64,000 nucleotides of DNA, from assembly GCA_017651185.1 (NCBI GenBank), contig JAGCDJ010000027.1, forward strand, positions 87,415-151,414, given 5' to 3'. The position numbers and the translations under genes were made by a program. The DNA comes from Bacteroidales bacterium (lineage in GTDB: Bacteria > Bacteroidota > Bacteroidia > Bacteroidales > ML635J-15). The notes below the pieces were generated by a model, which was given only the letters and a program-made list of their open reading frames with translations, was not told the origin of the DNA and ran no database searches. How positions within the stretch are numbered: position 1 is the stretch's first letter; each line of letters starts with the position of its first letter. This document shows positions 9,911-17,770 of the stretch, piece after piece.

Positions 9911-9945
9911 TTCTATTTCTTATTCAAAATAAATTCAAAAAATTT

Positions 9946-9977
9946 TTTGGCGAAGTTAATTATATTTACTCACTTTG
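9946..9977 (+). promoter_or_regulatory. Promoter of the YdcF-like gene
   Basis: TTTG, twenty bases, then TCACTTTG, which differs from TAnnTTTG by one base. The predicted start of transcription is about 20 bases before the ATG of the YdcF-like gene. It lies back to back with the glnA upstream region. Confidence 0.5.
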
Positions 9978-10004
9978 CAACTTATTAAAAGATAGTTTTA
10001 TAAC

Positions 10005-10769
10005 ATGTTTTTCTGGTTGTCAAAAATACTGCAATACTTGATTTCTCCGCTTACTTGGATTGTCATAATATTCATACTTTCGTTCTGCTTCAAGAGTGAA
10101 AAGGCGAAAAAAGGATTAAGAATTACCGTTTTTGCATTGTTGCTTATTTTCACAAATCCACTGCTAGTAAATGTTTGCCTCGATGCTTGGGAACAAGATC
10201 GCACGCCTGAAACCGAACTTGCAGAACGCTACGATTACGGCATTGTGCTTACTGGAATGATTTTCTACGACACCGAAAACAACAAGATAGAGTTTGGACA
10301 ATCCACCGACAGGATTATTGAAACTGTTCGGTTATACTACGCTGGAAAAATCGACAAGATTTTCATTTCGGGAGGTTCAGGACTATTGCTCGACCAGACA
10401 CACAAGGAATCGCAGTTGCTAAAAGATTACCTCGTGAGCATAAATGTTCCGGAAGAAGACATTGTTATCGAAACCGAGTCGCGCAACACGCACGAAAATG
10501 CGGTGGAAGCAGCAAAAATGCTCCAAGCTACCGAGAATTCGCATACTTATTTATTAATAACTAGTGCCTCCCACTTCCGCCGTGCAGCCAAATGCTTCGA
10601 AAACGAAGGATTTGCCTTTGACTCCTACCCTGTCGACTATTGCAGTCGAAAACTATGCGCCAACCCAGAAACATGGCTGATTCCTGCGCCATCTGCCTTT
10701 GCTACATGGAATATGCTTCTGCACGAGGTGGCTGGATATGTAATGTACGATTGGTGCGGGTATTTTTAA
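10005..10769 (+). CDS. YdcF/ElyC/SanA-type DUF218 membrane protein
   Basis: The 254-residue protein has two N-terminal membrane segments (about residues 10-28 and 36-54) followed by a DUF218 domain. Landmarks are YGIVLTGMI, IFISGGSG at about 119-126, the SRNTHENA motif and TSASHFRRA. The family includes E. coli ElyC and SanA, which affect envelope integrity and lipid-carrier use; the biochemical activity is not settled. It is a lone gene with a plausible promoter and is followed by a GC-rich repeat patch. Confidence 0.88.
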   Translation: MFFWLSKILQYLISPLTWIVIIFILSFCFKSEKAKKGLRITVFALLLIFTNPLLVNVCLDAWEQDRTPETELAERYDYGIVLTGMIFYDTENNKIEFGQSTDRIIETVRLYYAGKIDKIFISGGSGLLLDQTHKESQLLKDYLVSINVPEEDIVIETESRNTHENAVEAAKMLQATENSHTYLLITSASHFRRAAKCFENEGFAFDSYPVDYCSRKLCANPETWLIPAPSAFATWNMLLHEVAGYVMYDWCGYF

Positions 10770-10785
10770 GGTTGTTGGTTTCTCG

Positions 10786-10882
10786 CTGCGCTGTTTCAAT
10801 GCCTGCGGCGTTTATGAGTTTTATGGCTGCGCCGTTTCTTTGTTTCAATGCCTACGGCGTTTTTATGGCTTCGCCTGTTTCT
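10786..10882. repeat. GC-rich tandem and palindromic repeat patch
   Basis: TTTCAATGCCTGCGGCGTTT at 10794-10813 recurs with one change at 10843-10862, a period of 49 bases. Between and after them lie GGCTGCGCCGTTTC and GGCTTCGCCTGTTTC. The patch is much richer in GC than its surroundings and fills the space between two convergent genes. Confidence 0.6.
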
Positions 10883-10950
10883 AAATTTTTGTCTAACAAT
10901 CTTGCTCCCAATTGTCTTTCAGACTGGTCTTCTGCAAGACAATAAGTCAT

Positions 10951-11739
10951 TTATCCCCCTATCACATTCTTCATAGTCCTCAATTTGTGGGTATATTTTT
11001 TTAGTTCATCGTTGTAGATGCCGTTATGGTCAATGCGGTCGATGCGAACCTTCTTTGATGCATGAATTATCTCGGTTGGCGAATACACGATGCCGACATG
11101 CACGATATTGCCCTCATCGTTGTCGAAAAATGCAAGGTCACCAGGTCTTGCTTCCATTACGAAACTCATAGTCTTTCCTTCCTTGACCTGCTCCGAAGCA
11201 TCACGAGGCATAAGTAGTCCCGACATCCTGTAAACCAACTGCACAAAACCGCTGCAATCTATTCCCCACTGCGAACGACCGCCCCAAAGGTAGGGAGTTT
11301 CGATAAGATTCTCCGCATCGGCAATGATACGACTGCGAACATCCGTGTCTCTGCGCTCCGAAAAATCGCTCAATATGTAATAATTGTTCGAACCAATATT
11401 GAAACTACGGTCAATAGAAGCAGATTCGGGCAGTAGCGACCCCTTGGGAATAAAAATCTGAAGTTTTTCGTTCTTTATAAGCATGGTGGGACTGTCGCAA
11501 ACAACATATCGGTTCTTAACATACGAAGCATCAAGACTTTCTCCGAAATAAGGAGAAACCGTCACCGTCTCTATCCAACCCGAATAGTTGTCGTGAAGCA
11601 AACGGATTTTTGTCCAGTCGGAATGCCTTGCAACAATCTCGAACACCTCGCCGAAAAGCACCTGACTTACCATTTCAGACCTGTGCGACATTCCTGCACG
11701 CAACGGAAGATATGCATATTCGCAAATGCCCAATTCCAT
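10951..11739 (-). CDS. NlpC/P60 cysteine peptidase with N-terminal SH3-like domains
   Basis: A 262-residue peptidoglycan endopeptidase of the gamma-D-glutamyl-diamino acid type. SH3-like segments cover about residues 10-120, with GEVFEIVARHSDWTKI typical. The NlpC/P60 domain follows at about 130-262 with catalytic Cys162 in GIDCSGFV, His214 in VHVGIV and His226 in IIHAS. No signal peptide is visible, so export is unexplained. It starts two bases after the stop of the NamZ-like lipoprotein gene, which suggests they act together in wall recycling. Confidence 0.92.
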   Translation of the reverse strand: MELGICEYAYLPLRAGMSHRSEMVSQVLFGEVFEIVARHSDWTKIRLLHDNYSGWIETVTVSPYFGESLDASYVKNRYVVCDSPTMLIKNEKLQIFIPKGSLLPESASIDRSFNIGSNNYYILSDFSERRDTDVRSRIIADAENLIETPYLWGGRSQWGIDCSGFVQLVYRMSGLLMPRDASEQVKEGKTMSFVMEARPGDLAFFDNDEGNIVHVGIVYSPTEIIHASKKVRIDRIDHNGIYNDELKKYTHKLRTMKNVIGG

Positions 11740-11741
11740 AA

Positions 11742-13142
11742 TTAACTATATATAAGATACTTACTTCTAATTTTCTTAAAATTTTCAAGACCATCTTTCC
11801 ACGATTGCCTTATTTCTTCTTCTGGCACACCATCTTCAATCTGCTTGCGAAACTCCTTGGTGCCAACAAGTTTTTCTAGCATATTGTTCTTGTTGAAGAA
11901 ATTGGGTTTGTCGGGGAAAAGTTCGTACATCTTGATTATCAATGACACATTGAATTTGCCAACACTCCAATCAAATATTGCATCGCCATCGGCAAGATTG
12001 AATCCATAGCACTCTTTTCCATTTAGCAAAGGATTTGACGCACCTGCATTTGGTTTTGGAGTAAAAGTGAACGGATTTTCAACCACGTCCTTGTATAGCG
12101 GATGTCCCAACACTTGAAACTGCATGTCGGTTCCGCGACCAACGCTTATGCAGGTCGCCTCGAAAATGCAAAGCGTAGGATAAAGTTCTATGCTTCGGGC
12201 GTTGGGCAAATTTGGTGATGGTTTTATCGGTAGTTTGTACTTGCGATAGTGGGTATAATTCATGCAGGGCACAACGGTAAGATTGCATTCGATTCCACCC
12301 TTAAGCCAACCCTCGCCGTTGATCATCTGGGCGTATTCGCCGATTGTCATGCCGTAAACAATTGGAACTGGGTGCATTCCGACAAACGAACGATAATTTG
12401 CCGTGTCAAGCACAGGTCCATCAACATACGACGCATTTGGATTAGGACGGTCAAGCACAATTACCGGGATATCCGATTCGGCACAAGCCTCCATAACATA
12501 ATGCAAGGTAGAAAGGTAAGTGTAGAACCTAACGCCAACATCTTGTAGGTCGAAAACCACCATGTCAACATCTTTCAGTTGCTCCTTGGACGGTTTCTTG
12601 TTGTTTCCGTATAGCGAAACCACATCAAGACCTGTCTTTTCGTCCTTTCCGCTATCTACTTTCTGACCAGCATCGGCAGTACCGCGGAAACCATGTTCGG
12701 GACAAAATGCCTTTACCACATTCACGCCTTCCTTCAAAAGCAGATCTGCCAGATGAAGCGTATCGATGATGCTTGCCTGATTGGCGACAATTGCCACTCT
12801 TTTTTCCTCAAGCATAGGCAAATATAGGTCAACATTGTATATTCCCGGGAAGATTGGCAATGCCTCCACCCTATCTGGTTTTTCGGTTGGAACATCAACG
12901 GTTTGGTTCTCGAGCGCACCAGCATTTCCGCACGAAGAAATCACAAGTGCCGCAAACATTACCGCCAGAACAGAAAATTTTAGGTGGCTTCTATAAATTG
13001 ATTTCAAGTGGTTTTGTGTTTTATTCGGAGCAGATTGTTGTGCGGAAGAAGGGAACAATGCGGGCATTGAGACCGACTTACAATCAGCAAGATGCCCAAA
13101 TAAAGCCAAAAACGCTGAAAAGTTTTTATTATTTAATATCAT
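11742..13142 (-). CDS. DUF1343/NamZ-like lipoprotein (exo-beta-N-acetylmuramidase family)
   Basis: DUF1343 proteins include NamZ, which removes terminal MurNAc from peptidoglycan fragments. The lipobox VISSC followed by GN predicts a lipoprotein, and the mature part contains FCPEHGFRGTADAGQ, FDLQDVGVRFYTY and LDRPNPN, all family hallmarks. The ATG at 13142 leaves an unusual 45-residue extension before the signal peptide; a TTG at 13007 would give a compact signal peptide and may be the real start. Translation appears coupled to the NlpC/P60 gene downstream. Confidence 0.88.
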   Translation of the reverse strand: MILNNKNFSAFLALFGHLADCKSVSMPALFPSSAQQSAPNKTQNHLKSIYRSHLKFSVLAVMFAALVISSCGNAGALENQTVDVPTEKPDRVEALPIFPGIYNVDLYLPMLEEKRVAIVANQASIIDTLHLADLLLKEGVNVVKAFCPEHGFRGTADAGQKVDSGKDEKTGLDVVSLYGNNKKPSKEQLKDVDMVVFDLQDVGVRFYTYLSTLHYVMEACAESDIPVIVLDRPNPNASYVDGPVLDTANYRSFVGMHPVPIVYGMTIGEYAQMINGEGWLKGGIECNLTVVPCMNYTHYRKYKLPIKPSPNLPNARSIELYPTLCIFEATCISVGRGTDMQFQVLGHPLYKDVVENPFTFTPKPNAGASNPLLNGKECYGFNLADGDAIFDWSVGKFNVSLIIKMYELFPDKPNFFNKNNMLEKLVGTKEFRKQIEDGVPEEEIRQSWKDGLENFKKIRSKYLIYS

Positions 13143-13205
13143 TGCCAACCATTTAAAACGGTGAATTTATAGAACCCACCTATATATAAATTCCAATTAA
13201 TTTTA

Positions 13206-13213
13206 CAAAATTA
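13206..13213 (-). promoter_or_regulatory. Possible -7 box for the DUF1343 gene
   Basis: TAATTTTG on the minus strand matches TAnnTTTG and lies about 64 bases upstream of the ATG at 13142. No -33 element at the usual spacing is visible. Confidence 0.3.
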
Positions 13214-13341
13214 GACCAAAATAAAACATCAAGCATCGGCATATCATAAAGTTAATAACAAAGCGGTGTTATTTGGGACGAAGGGTTCTGCAATAGGAAT
13301 ACCAACAATCAATTTTCCGAATTGTATGGAAAATAATGCAT

Positions 13342-14481
13342 TTAGATTACTTCACCATTCCACAGCATTTTAAGGAAATCGTAAATATAAATGACATCAA
13401 TGTTATCGTCTGTCTGTCGAGTTATATTATCGAGAGAAACAACGATAAGGCGAAAATCAGGGTGCTCCTCACGGAATGCACGAAGCCCCTTCAGGTGTTT
13501 GTTCTGAATGTCATCCGTCGATTTGATTTCAATTGCCACTTTGTCGCCCAAAATTGCATCGACTTCTATTCCTGTGCTTGTTCGCCAGTACGACAACTTG
13601 TTTTCGTTCCGGGTGTAACCAATGTAGGCAACAAGTTCTTGTATAACAATATGTTCAAAAGCGTGACCGTATTCATTTGTGCCGCGCACAATTTCTTTGC
13701 GGTGGAGCAAGTGGTTGACTACGCCAATGTCGAAAAAGTAAAATTTTGGAGCACCGACCAGTCTTCGCCTTATCTTCTTTGTATATGCAGGAACCATATA
13801 ACCTATAAGCGTATCTTCGAGTATCGAAAAATATTCCTTTATAGTATTTGCGCTAACCCAACAGTCGGATGCTATGTTGCTATAGTTAACAATTTCGCCG
13901 TCAGTAATTGCAGCCACATCCAAAAACTTCTGAAAACTATTCAAATTCCTGACAAGGGCTTCCGCCTTAACTTCTTCACGCAAATACACATCAATGTATG
14001 CCGACAATTCCGAACTGGCATCATCGGCGAGATAAAAGGCAGGCATCATTCCGTTTGTTACAGCCTTGTCAATATTGAAATCTGGAATTTCAGCACTTAC
14101 TAGCGGATAAAGGTAACACGGCAAGGCGCGTCCTCCCAAGGTGTTGTATCCTTTGCGACGCAATTTTCTTGCACTAGAACCACACAATATAAATCGAATA
14201 CCATTTTGCGAAATCAACCTGTGAACTTCGTTAAGCAGCAATGGGACTTGTTGTATTTCGTCTATTATTACCGTTGTGCCATTTGGGACATTTTTTAGTT
14301 TGTCATACAGCAGACCTGGACGGCGGGAATATCTTGCCAAAGTATCGGTATCGAGCAGGTCGATATATATTGCATCGGGGAACTGCTGGTGCAATAAAGT
14401 TGTTTTTCCAGTTTGCCTTGCTCCAAACAAAAATATACTTATTCCTTCGTTTTTGTTTATCAAATACTTACGAGTTATCAT
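13342..14481 (-). CDS. P-loop ATPase with DUF4143 domain (COG1373 type)
   Basis: The 379-residue protein has an AAA domain with Walker A GARQTGKT at residues 20-27, Walker B VIIDEIQ, and a sensor-like CGSSARKL. The C-terminal DUF4143 region ends in a PD-(D/E)XK-like core, EVDAIL followed by AIEIK. The family is abundant in Bacteroidetes and archaea, often in one-gene islands; its job is unknown, and a nuclease or toxin role has been proposed but not shown to my knowledge. It has a hairpin-forming tandem repeat directly upstream and neighbours unrelated to it. Confidence 0.9.
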   Translation of the reverse strand: MITRKYLINKNEGISIFLFGARQTGKTTLLHQQFPDAIYIDLLDTDTLARYSRRPGLLYDKLKNVPNGTTVIIDEIQQVPLLLNEVHRLISQNGIRFILCGSSARKLRRKGYNTLGGRALPCYLYPLVSAEIPDFNIDKAVTNGMMPAFYLADDASSELSAYIDVYLREEVKAEALVRNLNSFQKFLDVAAITDGEIVNYSNIASDCWVSANTIKEYFSILEDTLIGYMVPAYTKKIRRRLVGAPKFYFFDIGVVNHLLHRKEIVRGTNEYGHAFEHIVIQELVAYIGYTRNENKLSYWRTSTGIEVDAILGDKVAIEIKSTDDIQNKHLKGLRAFREEHPDFRLIVVSLDNITRQTDDNIDVIYIYDFLKMLWNGEVI

Positions 14482-14515
14482 ACGCCTTTAGTTTTGTCAC
14501 TTTGTAAAAAATAAT

Positions 14516-14594
14516 CTTGCAAATTCGCAGTGGCACTTCGAATTTACCTTGCAAATTCGCAGTAGTACTTCGGATTTACCTTGCAAATCAGCAG
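14516..14594. repeat. 32-bp tandem repeat, 2.5 copies, each able to fold
   Basis: Units start at 14516, 14548 and 14580 (last one partial). Each begins CTTGCAAAT; full units contain AAATTCG and, after about 11 bases, CGAATTT or CGGATTT, so each can form a seven-base hairpin. The array lies 35-113 bases upstream of the DUF4143 ATPase start and downstream of the phosphoesterase stop. Confidence 0.75.
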
Positions 14595-14656
14595 CAAAAG
14601 TAATATTGCTTTTTGAAAAATACAAGCAATTATTGAAAATAAAATTCCATTGGATA

Positions 14657-15226
14657 TTATTCCCAGGAGAATACCTTAGCATTCCTTGCCAACCGATTCA
14701 TATCATCGAGCAAAGCGGAATTGGAGAAAACAATACCGTCTTGTTTTACTATACCGTAAGCATTGTGTGCGTGTCCGAATAGATGATAGCGCGGTTTAAT
14801 CTGCAAAATTCTATTTCGTAGCATTAGATTTCCCCAATGTATGCCAGCCGCCTCATCAAGTATCATAATAGGCGGTTCGTGAGTGACGACCACATCGGAA
14901 TCATCGGGAATCAGTTCTTCCGAATGGTTATATCCCAGTCCGAAGAACTTAACGCCATCAATGGTAACACCGCTGTCTTGTAGGAAATGAACATTATCGG
15001 GCAGATCCTCTATATTTTCCGCATCCCAAAGGCAAAGGTCGTGGTTGCCAGTTACGAAAATCTTATGCGGATATGGCAGTTCTATAAGCCAGTTTAGAAA
15101 GTCGAGCACCTCTTCCTCGGTGCCACTATTGCTGATGTCACCGCTATGAACGATGACATCAGCACTTGGCAAGTCTTTTATCTTTCGGTGAAGACCGTGA
15201 GTATCAGAGAGGTGAAGGAGTTTCAT
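14657..15226 (-). CDS. Calcineurin-like metallophosphoesterase
   Basis: The 189-residue cytoplasmic protein carries the metal-ligand motifs in order: LSDTHG (residues 6-11), VHSGDIS, VTGNHDL, VTHEPP and LFGHAHNAYG. The length fits the compact YfcE/ICC-type subgroup. The substrate is not predictable. It starts four bases after the stop of the unassigned gene upstream, which suggests a two-gene operon. Confidence 0.93.
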   Translation of the reverse strand: MKLLHLSDTHGLHRKIKDLPSADVIVHSGDISNSGTEEEVLDFLNWLIELPYPHKIFVTGNHDLCLWDAENIEDLPDNVHFLQDSGVTIDGVKFFGLGYNHSEELIPDDSDVVVTHEPPIMILDEAAGIHWGNLMLRNRILQIKPRYHLFGHAHNAYGIVKQDGIVFSNSALLDDMNRLARNAKVFSWE

Positions 15227-15230
15227 TTAC

Positions 15231-15992
15231 TTATTTATTCTCCCAGATAGAATGCAACTGATTCCATTTCTTACTATATGCACCTAAACCACCTATCTGC
15301 CGAGGATGAGCAAATGGAAGAACCGTTATATTTTTACCATTGATTATCACTTGCGTTTTGCTTCCATAACCATATAAATCAGCATATTCACTTAGGCTAT
15401 TGTAATTAACATCGGTGACTCTATTCAAGAACTGCTTGATAGGAATATCACCAAGTAGCACTAATAGTTCTGCTTGTGACTCTTCCAATTCTGCAAGTAT
15501 TTCTTCACTACGTTTCTTATCACAAAAGACAGTCGGACGATTTGGAATTGTTACAGCATTCAAGCCATATTGTTTTATTCTGGGTTCGTATTTTTCTTTC
15601 AACACCTTAATTTGACTTGTATTTAATCTGGTTTCGGGAAGTAAATCACACAACCATGCATCTTTCCGTGTAAATCCCAATGGAGCAAGTATGTGCTCGT
15701 CTAAAGTCTTTGCAGACGGACCGTTAAGATGAGCTCCAGCGGGTTCTAATGTACCTAGTTCTTTCGGTATCTTTATTCTGCTAATGATCTCTATTGCCTC
15801 TTCTCTATTACCGTCCCAAAATATCCTTGGTTCACTGGCCACGGCTAATGCCTGACAAATAATCTTATTGTCCATTATCCATCGAGCATGAACGGCACTG
15901 GCATACACGCCAAGTACAAAGACCTTCTTTGGTCTTCTGTCCTTTTGTACAACTGGGCGAAGTTCTTCGCCAAAAGGATAATAATAAGTCAT
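15231..15992 (-). CDS. Conserved protein, possibly uracil-DNA-glycosylase fold
   Basis: I do not recognise this 253-residue protein with certainty. Visible features are a hydrophobic strand KKVFVLGVYASAVHARW at about 22-38, ELLVLLGDIPIKQFL near 175-190, and a C-terminal VLPFAHPRQIGGLG. A small-residue loop early and an HPR-type motif after a beta strand recall the uracil-DNA glycosylase superfamily, but the typical catalytic GxDPY motif is not seen. No signal peptide or membrane segment is present. It is probably cotranscribed with the phosphoesterase. Confidence 0.65.
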   Translation of the reverse strand: MTYYYPFGEELRPVVQKDRRPKKVFVLGVYASAVHARWIMDNKIICQALAVASEPRIFWDGNREEAIEIISRIKIPKELGTLEPAGAHLNGPSAKTLDEHILAPLGFTRKDAWLCDLLPETRLNTSQIKVLKEKYEPRIKQYGLNAVTIPNRPTVFCDKKRSEEILAELEESQAELLVLLGDIPIKQFLNRVTDVNYNSLSEYADLYGYGSKTQVIINGKNITVLPFAHPRQIGGLGAYSKKWNQLHSIWENK

Positions 15993-16444
15993 ATATTCTA
16001 CTTTTTAGGGACCTCTATTTTTTTTATTATGTCTTCACCCTAAACTATGCGAAGTCCATTAAACATAATCTAGAACAATGGCATACAAATTTATATTATT
16101 TCTACCAATTTTTACCTAATAGCGTATAATATTTTTCAAGGATGGCAAAAACAGGCATTTTTGAGCACTTTTTGGGGCAAAAACAGCCAAAAACTTACGA
16201 CATAATTTGTCGTAGAAAGGCAAAAAATTCGCAAAATCGAGAAAAACTCCAAAAAACAGACTTTCTGACGAGGTCAAAACAAGGAACAAAATCGATTCAT
16301 AAAACCATTGAAATCGGAAAACAATTTCAAACCATTTGAAACAATCATAAACAACATCAAACCAATCCAAAACACCCTCAAAAAAGAAACTCAACCTCAA
16401 AAAACCTCTAATTTCTGAAAAATTTTGTACCTTTGCAGAAAAGT
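15993..16444. other. Long non-coding stretch with two hairpins
   Basis: No credible gene was found. The sequence is A/C-biased on the plus strand and holds two perfect seven-base hairpins: TACGACA/TGTCGTA at 16196-16214 and TTTCAAA/TTTGAAA at 16325-16341. A 28-base stretch at 16339-16366 recurs imperfectly on the other side of the nucleotidyltransferase/HEPN pair. The promoter of that pair closes the stretch. Confidence 0.6.
16428..16435 (+). promoter_or_regulatory. -7 box of the MNT/HEPN pair
   Basis: TACCTTTG fits TAnnTTTG exactly and ends ten bases before the first ATG. Transcription would begin near 16442, giving an almost leaderless mRNA. This also rules out the in-frame TTG at 16433 as a start. 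Confidence 0.55.
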
Positions 16445-16768
16445 ATGGAAATGGACGATGTTTTCTTCTCGAAACTAAAGGAACTTGCAGCGAAAGTGAT
16501 ACCGCAAGGCGGACACGCATACCTGTACGGATCAAGAGCACGAGGAGACGCACACACCGACTCCGACTGGGATATGCTGATACTGCTCGACAAGGAAACT
16601 ACAAATATGTCTTCCGACTTCGACGACTACTGCTACCCATTTATAGAACTTGGATGGAATTATGGCTACAGTGTATCGCCACTCACCTACTCGTACAAGG
16701 AATGGGAAATTCGCCATATAACTCCATTCTATAAAAATGTTGAACACGATAAAATCCTAATAATATGA
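16445..16768 (+). CDS. Minimal nucleotidyltransferase (MNT/antitoxin-like)
   Basis: A 107-residue protein of the DNA polymerase beta superfamily. The signature GSRARGDAHTDSDWD at residues 29-43 supplies the GS motif and two metal-binding aspartates, so the transferase site looks intact. Such minimal enzymes pair with HEPN proteins; in studied MNT-HEPN toxin-antitoxin systems the MNT adds AMP to the HEPN toxin and silences it. The start lies just after the TACCTTTG box; ATG at 16451 is an alternative. Its stop overlaps the next start (ATGA). Confidence 0.85.
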   Translation: MEMDDVFFSKLKELAAKVIPQGGHAYLYGSRARGDAHTDSDWDMLILLDKETTNMSSDFDDYCYPFIELGWNYGYSVSPLTYSYKEWEIRHITPFYKNVEHDKILII

Positions 16769-17166
16769 GTCTTACCGACAACGAACGCGACGCTTTGATT
16801 AACTTGTACTGGGAAAAATCGAAAGCCACGATGAAAGAAGCGAAAGCCAATTACGAAATGCAAATGTGGAGCAGTGCTGCCAACAGACTTTACTATGCAA
16901 TGTTTCACGCAGTAAAAGCATTGTTCATTCAAGACAAGAAAGAGGTTTCCACCCACCACGGAATGAAAGCATTGCTCGGCAACGACTATGTAAACAAAGG
17001 CTTAATCACGCCAGACGAAGGCCGAGCCTTCTCGCAAATGGAAACAATGAGAGAAAAAGCCGACTACGACTGCTATTACAATATCACAGCCGACGACGTA
17101 GATGCAAAGATGCCCATCGTAGAAAGTTTCCTAAAAAGAATAGCACAACTGATTGGAAAGGAATAG
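16765..17166 (+). CDS. HEPN-domain protein paired with the nucleotidyltransferase
   Basis: The 133-residue helical protein has the HEPN pattern SAANRLYYAMFHAVKALF at about 37-54 and a terminal REKADYD at 96-102. The usual RNase motif RX4-6H in the last helix is not present: Arg96 is followed by Asp-Tyr rather than His. An Arg41-x6-His48 lies in an earlier helix. It resembles the COG1895/COG2250 branch rather than HepT, so toxic RNase activity is uncertain. The ATGA overlap makes a coupled two-gene unit with the MNT gene. Confidence 0.85.
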   Translation: MSLTDNERDALINLYWEKSKATMKEAKANYEMQMWSSAANRLYYAMFHAVKALFIQDKKEVSTHHGMKALLGNDYVNKGLITPDEGRAFSQMETMREKADYDCYYNITADDVDAKMPIVESFLKRIAQLIGKE

Positions 17167-17205
17167 TTACTATCTCAAACAATCTTAAACTTAGAAACAA
17201 AAAAA

Positions 17206-17227
17206 GAGATGCAAGGCCTTGCATCTC
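17206..17227. repeat. Perfect 22-bp palindrome after the MNT/HEPN pair
   Basis: The 22 bases equal their own reverse complement; the arms start GAGATGCAAGG. An A-run precedes it on the plus strand, so a U-run would follow the hairpin only for leftward transcription, although no leftward gene is near. It could be a protein-binding site or a terminator remnant. Confidence 0.65.
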
Positions 17228-17453
17228 AACAATCTCAAACTATCATAAACCATTTCAAACCATTATACAATGTCCAATTTGTGGGAGTCGTTGCGCGCAA
17301 CACCCCCTCTGGCAATTAAAACCCATTTCTTTCCCCAAACACCTTATAATATAATACCCACACATTTTAAACTGCGAAAATTGCGCAAACATCACCAATT
17401 ACAACGACTTACGGAAAGATTGTTCATTTGTTCAAAAAAAGTGCTTTTAAACA
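17228..17453. other. Non-coding stretch before the oxidoreductase operon
   Basis: No gene was seen. It holds, at 17237-17264, a 28-base near-copy (23 of 28 identical) of 16339-16366 from the left flank of the MNT/HEPN pair, then unremarkable AT-rich sequence up to the operon promoter. Confidence 0.5.
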
Positions 17454-17485
17454 TTTGCGCTTTAAAAATAAAAGTCGTACCTTTG
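17454..17485 (+). promoter_or_regulatory. Promoter of the 2-oxoacid:ferredoxin oxidoreductase operon
   Basis: TTTG, exactly twenty bases, then TACCTTTG gives a textbook Bacteroidetes -33/-7 pair. Transcription should begin near 17491, about 30 bases before the first ATG. Confidence 0.8.
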
Positions 17486-17519
17486 GGAAAATTTTTAACA
17501 AAACAAACTTAATAATATT

Positions 17520-17747
17520 ATGGCAAAAATCAGAGGAGCCGTCAAAGTTGACACCGAAAAATGCAAGGGCTGCAGCGTTTGCTTGGGTGCTTGTCCAATG
17601 GGTGTCCTTGATCTGGCAAAAGAAGTGAATGGAAAGGGGTACAACTACTGCTACATGAAAGACCCCGAAAAGTGCATTGGCTGTGCAAGCTGTGCGATTG
17701 TATGTCCCGATGGAGTAATTTCCGTTTATAAGGTAAAGGTGGACTAA
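17520..17747 (+). CDS. 2-oxoacid:ferredoxin oxidoreductase, ferredoxin-like (delta) subunit
   Basis: This 75-residue protein carries two [4Fe-4S] motifs: Cys15, 18, 21, 25 (CKGCSVCLGACP) and Cys52, 55, 58, 62 (CIGCASCAIVCP). It passes electrons from the thiamine-diphosphate site of the complex to free ferredoxin. It is the first gene of a four-gene operon in the delta-alpha-beta-gamma order usual for Vor/Kor enzymes in Bacteroidetes. Confidence 0.93.
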   Translation: MAKIRGAVKVDTEKCKGCSVCLGACPMGVLDLAKEVNGKGYNYCYMKDPEKCIGCASCAIVCPDGVISVYKVKVD

Positions 17748-17770
17748 TTAATCTCAAAAAAATTAGCTAA

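Noticed and set aside
13336..14103. 255-codon open frame on the plus strand, antisense to the first DUF4143 ATPase
   Set aside because: The opposite strand has Walker motifs and a full family match; the plus-strand translation is cysteine- and phenylalanine-rich without structure.
16116..16553. 145-codon open frame on the minus strand in the gap before the MNT gene
   Set aside because: It overlaps the MNT start and its GSRARGD motif, and the translation is low-complexity Phe/Leu/Ser-rich as expected of A/C-rich DNA read backwards.
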